A stretch of DNA of 64,000 bases from Berghia stephanieae. Its lineage: Eukaryota; Mollusca; Gastropoda; Nudibranchia; Aeolidiidae. Under the pieces are notes generated by a model that was not told where the DNA came from, searched no databases, and saw only the letters and a list, made by a program, of their open reading frames with translations. Shown in pieces: positions 58,072-64,000 of this stretch. The number at the start of each line of letters is the position of its first letter. Positions within the stretch are counted from its first letter, which is position 1. The position numbers and the translations under genes were made by a program. Location of the stretch: assembly GCA_034508935.3 (NCBI GenBank), contig CM067449.1, positions 38,698,546-38,762,545 on the forward strand, read 5' to 3'.

Positions 58072-58385
58072 AAATTGAGCTTTTTATATACACGCAATAT
58101 CCACTAAACATGCTCAAAGCGCTTTACAAGGGGTCCCTGGTCAACAGCAACATTTAACATGTAGGACGGGACATAACGCCTGTTAGGCGATATTACAATC
58201 TTTCGGACAAACACAGCGCTGTTAACAGCCAGGTACTTATTTTACACCTGAGTACGGTGAGAGAATGTGTAAAGAGCTTTTTCCAAGGACTCAACTATGC
58301 GCCGAGCGCGAGGCTGGAACCCAGGACCTTCCGATCCGAAAGCGAGAGTGTCAGTGTCATACCACTAGACCACATAGCCCAAGAA
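58072..58385 (-). mobile_element. SINE family A, reference copy
   Basis: The - strand starts GGGCTATGTGGTCTAGTGGT (A box), then TCCTGGGTTCCAGCCTC (B box). A ~200-bp body follows, with CGCCTAACAGGCGTTATGTC, and the tail is GTAAAGCGCTTTGAGCATG... GTATATAAAAAGC. The tail resembles the 3' end of the CR1/L2-like LINE at 23.6 kb, as SINEs that borrow LINE machinery do. Confidence 0.88.
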
Positions 58386-58709
58386 AAATATGTATTTTAT
58401 TAGAATTACTTATTTCTATGTGAATTAGAAAGTTTCCATATTCTGGAATGTGGATAAAAGTTTAAAAGTAAAAGAGCGGAGTTTCAAAAAAGCGTCTGAG
58501 TCTAAGTATAAGTATTTTATTGTGGGACAGTGAGAGTGAGTGAGTGAGTGAGTGAGGAGACAGACTGCTGGCAATCAATAATCACTATCACAACGAGTAA
58601 TAAAATAGAATGGAGTTATCGAAGTGCCATTTGGCCGCGGTCTCTAGATTAACAAAGCAGGGCGACGGTATGAAACTCGCGACTGTAAAATGCCCAAAGG
58701 AATACTTAC

Positions 58710-58766
58710 CCCTTTTTTAATTTTCAGCTTACGGAAACAAACGAGGAGATTGCTGATACAAGCCAT
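58710..58766 (-). CDS. Candidate 5' exon of POLR1F
   Basis: ATG in fair context opens MACISNLLVCFRKLKIKKG, closed by a perfect donor GGG|GTAAGT. It is on the right strand and in the right place, but it ends in phase 0 while the next recognised exon needs phase 2. An intermediate exon, another donor, or an untranslated role must be assumed. A competing ATG five bases upstream (MTWLVSAISS) would match phase with the weaker donor GTTTGT. Confidence 0.3.
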
Positions 58767-58904
58767 GTCATTTTTGCGATCCTTCTTTCTTTCGGTTTCT
58801 TTTCTTTTCCGGAATTTTCCGATATTCTGAAGTGGCTACAGACAAAAAGGTCAGGCATGCTATCGGTAAATTTCTATGAATAACTATTTCATTTAGGAAG
58901 TGGT

Positions 58905-58941
58905 TATTCAGTATCAGATACTGAATAGTGCTTTGCCACTA
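58905..58941. repeat. Palindromic 35-bp unit, outlying copy
   Basis: TTATTCAGTATCAGATACTG, then AATAGTG, is the same palindrome that is tandem at 62997-63166. The next unit begins CCACTA and is cut by the MITE that follows; it resumes TTCAGTATC at 59466. Confidence 0.85.
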
Positions 58942-59463
58942 TAGAGCAGTAAAGTTAGGTGCCCCAAACGTAAACAATAACAAGTTGCTAGTGATTTCCG
59001 TTAGGGACCGGAATAATTTACGCACAATATAGGTCTCCCAATTTTGTAGTTTGAGTTGTAGGCAATACACTTTCAGTATTGAAAATATGTTTACATAAAA
59101 TCTAACAGTTGCAGAAATAATAATATAAGGCTAAATTATTATGAAAATCAGGCTCCGAATAATTCTCGTTTTGTTCACACCAGCGCAATAATTTGCTCTG
59201 GTCTAAAAATAGATAGACTGTAACTTTTGATAAATTTTAGAAAATTTTACCTTTTGTTCCATAAAATATCCATATCTAGACATTATTTGATGCATGATCG
59301 AGTATTTATGAATATGTGTTTCTTTGCCACCTAACAGCCAAATTTTAAAGGTTATTTTTTTCTATTATTTACATTGGAACGTGAGCTGTCAAGACAGGAA
59401 CATGTGGTTTGCCACGTGCTTCTCGACCTTTGTTTACGTTTGGGGCACCTAACTTTACTGCTC
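58942..59463. mobile_element. MITE with perfect 34-bp inverted repeats, TA target
   Basis: GAGCAGTAAAGTTAGGTGCC (58944 onward) continues for 34 bases, all exactly mirrored at 59430-59463. TA stands at both outer sides. It has no coding capacity. Joining the flanks with a single TA gives CACTATTCAGTATC, the consensus palindromic unit, so this is a young insertion into that repeat. Tc1/mariner-type by target. Confidence 0.9.
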
Positions 59464-59726
59464 TATTCAGTATCCATAAGGAACTCTTTTTTATAGAGAG
59501 AGTGAAAAGTGCGACAATCTCGGTTGAATGGAAATAAACTACTGACCTACTTCCAGATTGAACACATGCACTGACAGCCCGATTCAAAAATATTTTGATC
59601 GTAATTTTTTTTAAATTTCTGCTTTTATGCAATTAACATAGTTCAAAATATCAAAATAAGAGTGGCATTCAAATCCATTTTTAAATGTCTAAATAGACAT
59701 GATTAAATGTCACTAAGGGTTCAGTG

Positions 59727-59796
59727 ACACCATGGCTTGGTGGATATAAGCTGTTTGAGTTTTAAGGTTCGAGAGTTCAAATCCCGGTAGGGGTAA
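59727..59796 (+). other. tRNA-like sequence followed by poly-T
   Basis: A box ATGGCTTGGTGGATATAAGC and B box GAGTTCAAATCCCGG are followed by a T-run that could stop RNA polymerase III. Stems pair poorly, so it is a SINE head or decayed tRNA. Confidence 0.4.
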
Positions 59797-59921
59797 CTTT
59801 TTTTTTTTTCCCCATTATTTTTTTTAATTCCTTCTGTCTATTGATATTTTTTAAACTTTTGTTTTTATAATTTTATTTGCTTGTAATATACTTTAATGTT
59901 GATATTATACTATTGTACTTC

Positions 59922-59988
<67 letters not shown>

Positions 59989-60060
59989 TCTACTTACTTA
60001 CTATTATTATTATTGTTGTTGTAATCGTCATCATCACTATTATGATTATGATGATTATTT
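59922..60060 (+). repeat. (ATT)n microsatellite
   Basis: More than 20 ATT units then looser ATT/GTT repeats. Confidence 0.95.
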
Positions 60061-60389
60061 TTTTTTAGTCAAGTAGTTGGAGTAATTTAATCAGTTATCG
60101 ATTTATTACGAATATCTTTTATGTGTTATCATCTCGTTGTTGTTTTTCATTATTGTGCTCTTCTATTGTTCATTATTTTTTAAAATCTTGTTTTTTTTTC
60201 TGTTTGTCTCATTTGTTGTTGTTGTTGTTGTTGTTGTTCTTGTTGTTGTTCTTGTTGTTTGTTTGTTTGTTTGTTTTGTCATCTAAGGCAAACCGGATTC
60301 ATTATAAATATGTGGGCAGACTTTCTGCATTTTTTAATTGAGCGATGTACTTCCGTGAATTAATTGCCGTACTATATTAAAATTTACGT

Positions 60390-60390
60390 G

Positions 60391-60473
<83 letters not shown>

Positions 60474-60474
60474 T
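60390..60474 (+). repeat. (AAT)n microsatellite
   Basis: About 28 uninterrupted ATA/AAT units. Confidence 0.97.
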
Positions 60475-60544
60475 TAAATAGATACTGAATATTAGACTAC
60501 AATTGACATCTATTTACTGAATACACGTGGTATTGTTAGGGGTG

Positions 60545-60850
60545 TTTGTTTTTTTACGAAACCTGCCAAAACACGCCGATACCCGACAAAGTTATGGGAA
60601 GTAGGCAGCAGTGGGGAGTGAACCTGGGACTCAGGGAAGTGTACACTGTTGGGGGGTGAACCTGGGGCTGGGTTTCGTAAAAAAAAAGCAATTACTTTTT
60701 TACGAAACCCGACAATATCCGACAAAGTTATGGAAAGAAAGTAGGCAACAGTGGGGGAGTGAACCGGAGATTCAGGGAAGTGTACACTATTGGGGAGTAA
60801 ACCTAAGTCTATGGTTTTTTGGCGGGTTTTGGCGGATTTCGTAAAAAAGT
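60545..60850 (-). repeat. Satellite, two units in reverse orientation
   Basis: TTTTTACGAAACC, GACAAAGTTATGGGAAGTAG, GGGGAGTGAACCTGGGACT and GGGAAGTGTACACTGTTGG are the reverse of the units that follow. The array therefore flips orientation near 60850. Confidence 0.85.
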
Positions 60851-62745
60851 AATTGCTTCATTCTCGTCTGGTACCCATCTCCCATAGTCCGGCTTCATTT
60901 CCCACTGGTATCCATCTTCCCTAGTCCCAGGTTCATTTCCACTGATATCCTCTTCTCACAGTCCCAGGTTCACTCCCAACCGGTGTGCACTTCCCAGAGT
61001 CCCGGTTCATTGCCCAATGGTGCCCACTTCCCATAACTTTTGAAAATTTCGGTAGGTTTCGAAATAAAAGTACATTCTGAGCTCACTGTCCACTGGAATC
61101 AGCCTCTCGCAGTCCCAGGTTCAATCCTCATCAGTGTCCAAATCCCAGATTCACTCCCCACTGCTGCCTGCTTCCCATAACTTTGTCGGGTTTTGGCGGG
61201 TTTCGTAAATAAGTAATTCCCCCTCCCCCTTGGTATTGCTTTTTTACAAAATCCAGAGTCCCAGGTTCACTCCCCACAAGTGTACACTTCCCTGAATCTC
61301 AGGATCACCCCCCCCCCCCCCCCCCCCACTGTTGCCTGCTTCAATAAGTTTGTCGGATATTGCCTTGTTTTGTCGGGTTTCGTAAAAAAGTAATTGCTTT
61401 TATATGAAACTCGCTGAAACCCGCCGAAAACCAGAGTCTTAGGTTCACTCCCTACTGGTGTACACTTCCTTGAATCTCAAGTTAACTCCCCACTGTTGTC
61501 TACTTCCCATAACTGTCGAATATTGCCGGGCTTCGTAAAAAAGTAATTGCTTTTATGTGAAACTCGCTGAAACCTGCCAAAAACCATAGTCTCAGGTTCA
61601 CTCCCCACTGGTGTACACTTCCCTGAGTCTCAGGTTCACTCCCCACTGTTTACTTCCCATAACTGTCGAATATTGCCGGGCTTCGTAAAAAAGTAATTGC
61701 TTTTATGTGAAACTCGCTGAAACCTGCCAAAAACCATAGTCTCAGGTTCACTCCCCACTGGTGTACACTTCCCTGAGTCTCAGGTTCACTCCCCACTGTT
61801 GCCTACTTCTCACAACTTTGTCGGATATTGCCGGATTTCGTAAAAAAAGTAATTGCTTTTATGTGAAACTCGCTGAAATCCACCAAAAACCATAGTCTCA
61901 GGTTCACTCCCCACTGGTGTACACTTCCCTGAGTCTCAGGTTCACTCCCCACTGTTGCCTACTTCTCACAACTTTGTCGGATATTGCCGGGTGTCATAAT
62001 AAAGTAATTGCTTTTATGTGAAACTCGTTGAAACCCGCCGAAAACCAGAGTCTCAGGTTCACTCCCCACTGGTGTACACTTCCATGAATCTCAGGTTCAC
62101 TCCCCACTGTTGTCTACTTCCCATAACTTTCTCAGATATTGCCAGGTTTCGTCGGGTTTCGTAAAAGAGTAATTGCTTTTATATGAAACTCGCTGAAACC
62201 CGCTGAAAATAGAGTCTCAGGTTCACTCCCCACTGGTGTACACTTCCCTTAGTCTCAGGTTCACTCCCCATTATTTGCCTACTTTCCATAACTTTGCCCC
62301 ATTTTGTTGGGATTTGGCGCATTTTGTAAATAAAAAGTAATTGCTTTTTTTTACAAAACCCGCCGAAACCCAGTCCCAGGTTCACTCCTCACTGGTGTTT
62401 ACTTCCACGAATCTCAGTTCACTGCCCACTGTTGCCTACTACCCATAACTTTCTCGGATATTGCCAGGATTAGTCGGGTTTCGTAAAAAAGTAATTGCTT
62501 TTATATGAAACTAGCTGAAGCCCGCCGAAAACCGTAGTCTCAGGTTCACTCCCCACTGGTGTATACTTCACTGAGTCTCAGGTTCACTCCCCACGCTTTG
62601 CGCATATTGTCGGGTATCGTAAAAAAAGTAATCCCCCCCCCCCACATTTTTTATTGCTTTTTTACAAAACCCAGAGTCCCAGGTTCACTCCCCACTGGTG
62701 TACACTTCCCTGAATCTCAGGTTCATCCCCTCCCCCCCCCCCCCC

Positions 62746-62787
<42 letters not shown>

Positions 62788-62985
62788 CTGCCTACCTCCC
62801 ATAACTTTGTCGGATATTGCCGGGTGTCGTCGCGTTTCGTAAAAAGTAATTGCTTTTTATTACGAAACCCGCCGAAACCCAGTCCCAGGTTCACTCCCCA
62901 CTGGTGTACACTTTTCTGAGTCCCAGATTCACTCCCAAAGCTGTCCTCTTCCCATAACTTTGTCAGGTTTCGGAAAAAAAAACAC
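60850..62985 (+). repeat. ~150-168 bp satellite, about ten units
   Basis: The unit has AGTAATTGCTTTTATGTGAA, CTCGCTGAAACCCGCCGAAA, then two copies of a sub-repeat (GGTTCACTCCCCACTG plus TGTACACTTCCC or TTGCCTACTTCCC), then TTTGTCGGATATTGCCGG. AGTAATTGCT recurs at 61389, 61542, 61692, 61848, 62003, 62168 and 62490. The two units from 61542 are nearly identical. The first part is less regular. Confidence 0.9.
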
Positions 62986-62996
62986 CGTACAAAAAC

Positions 62997-63166
62997 CACT
63001 ATTCAGTGTCAGATACTGAATAGTGCAAAACCACTATTCAGTATCAGATACTGAATAGTACAAAAGCACTATTCAGTATCAGATACTGAATAGTACAAAA
63101 GCACTATTCAGTATCAGATACTGAATAGTGCAAAACCACTATTCAGTATCAGATACTGAATAGTGC
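62997..63166. repeat. Five tandem 35-bp palindromic units
   Basis: Units start at 62997, 63032, 63067, 63102 and 63137, exactly 35 bp apart. Each is CACTATTCAGTATC-A-GATACTGAATAGTG (14-bp arms, one central base) plus a six-base CAAAAC or CAAAAG linker. A few arm mismatches occur (GTGTC in unit 1, TAGTA in some). Confidence 0.97.
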
Positions 63167-63169
63167 TAG

Positions 63170-63525
63170 CCTTTAATTTATCGCACTCATAGAATTAAAA
63201 GGGTAAATTCCTTGATCGCACTATTATTATTATTATTCTAATTTGAGATGAGTTATGATCTAGTACTTATCATCAACTCTTATCAAACGTTAGATAAACC
63301 CCCACGATACCCATGTAACATAAAAATGAACATCTGTAAGGAATATAATAAAGATATTAGAAAATAGTACAATCATCCGACGATATCATGCGATCAAAAC
63401 GGCAGGCTGCATATTATACTTTCCAAATATGTCTAGACACTTCAGTTTAAAAGGTCGGGGAACAAACTAAACAAACACGACTGCTATTGCTTACTTTCTG
63501 TTTTGAAACAAGTTTCATAATCCAC
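63170..63525. other. AT-rich DNA, nothing recognised
   Basis: No gene, repeat or RNA feature that I can support. Confidence 0.5.
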
Positions 63526-64000
63526 ACAGGGTTGCCAGTTTGGCATTTTAAATGCCAGATTCCAAAAATCTGGCATTTTTGAAAACCGTTTGGCATTAGA
63601 AAAATCATTTGGCATTTGGCATTTTCATTTGGCATTTTCTTTTCTTGTATATTATACTTCAAATGACACCTTTTCTTAATTAAGTTTCATAAGAAACACG
63701 AAACAGTAAGTTTTCTTAATTGTCAATAATTATTTAACTGTTTACGTATTTACCTTTCATGTTAATGTATTTCTTTTTCATTCTTAAAATCCAACCGTGG
63801 TGTAGTGGTTTAGCACTCCACTTAGTAGTCAGTAGGTAAAAAATTACCCCAACAGGAAATTAAGTGTAATTCAAAAAAAAAAAAAAGAAAAGAAAAGAAA
63901 ACACGCAAGCCACCAGGATATGATAGTAAATTGTCTATCAAAAGTGAGTAGTTTTCTTAGTGGGGGTGGGAGTCAACAGACTTTGGCATTTTTTTTGAGT
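63526..64000. mobile_element. Possible hAT-type element entering from the left edge of CAGGGTTGCCA
   Basis: CACAGGGTTGCCAGTTTGGC begins a stretch with repeated TTTGGCATTT motifs in both directions (AAATGCCAGA, TCTGGCATTT), as at hAT-type ends. CTTTGGCATTTTTT recurs at 63980 near the window edge. A tRNA-like GTGGTGTAGTGGTTTAGCAC lies at 63798. The right end is outside the window. Confidence 0.4.

Noticed and set aside
59727-59796. Functional tRNA gene
   Set aside because: A and B boxes are good but the T stem and acceptor stem do not pair well.
62997-63166. CRISPR-like repeat array
   Set aside because: Spacers are a constant six bases, units are palindromic, and the genome is an intron-bearing eukaryote.

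Overview
This is animal genomic DNA: AT-rich, intron-rich, and packed with microsatellites, tRNA-derived SINEs, CR1/L2- and RTE-type LINE pieces, Tigger/pogo and hAT-like DNA transposons and MITEs. The mix suggests a marine invertebrate, but the sequence does not fix the phylum. I see no prokaryotic genes, CRISPR array, real rRNA gene or recognisable retrovirus/LTR element.

Two host genes are readable. On the + strand, from the left edge to about 31.9 kb, lies the 3' part of a QSER1/PRR12-type gene. It has fourteen coding exons in the window: a huge Gln/Ser/His-rich exon of about 1,086 codons, then small exons forming the conserved C-terminal DUF4211-type domain. Splice phases agree from exon to exon. 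On the - strand, from about 50.1 to 58.8 kb, is a gene for RNA polymerase I subunit RPA43 (POLR1F/TWISTNB-like). Four exons join in phase, there is a tentative 5' exon, and the long lysine-rich tail carries tandem ~37-residue repeats.

The rest is mobile and satellite DNA. Introns of the first gene hold a His/Thr-codon-like minisatellite (always the same strand), (CT)n and (CA)n arrays, a Tigger-type MITE inside a (CTA)n array, a MITE with a 6-bp direct repeat at its ends, and a minus-strand CR1/L2-like LINE. Between the genes lie a short hAT-like element with a zinc-finger-like ORF (35.7-36.5 kb), a nearly whole Tigger/pogo transposon with 24-bp inverted repeats (39.0-41.6 kb), and about fourteen copies or pieces of one SINE family, all on the + strand. 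Around POLR1F two related Tigger-like elements sit in opposite orientation. Beyond it are a MITE with perfect 34-bp inverted repeats, a ~155-bp satellite, and a five-unit array of 29-nt palindromes.

Six reading-frame breaks found in the QSER1-like gene and in two DNA transposons share one signature: each is cured by one more base in a C or G homopolymer. This points to sequence undercalling rather than gene decay.
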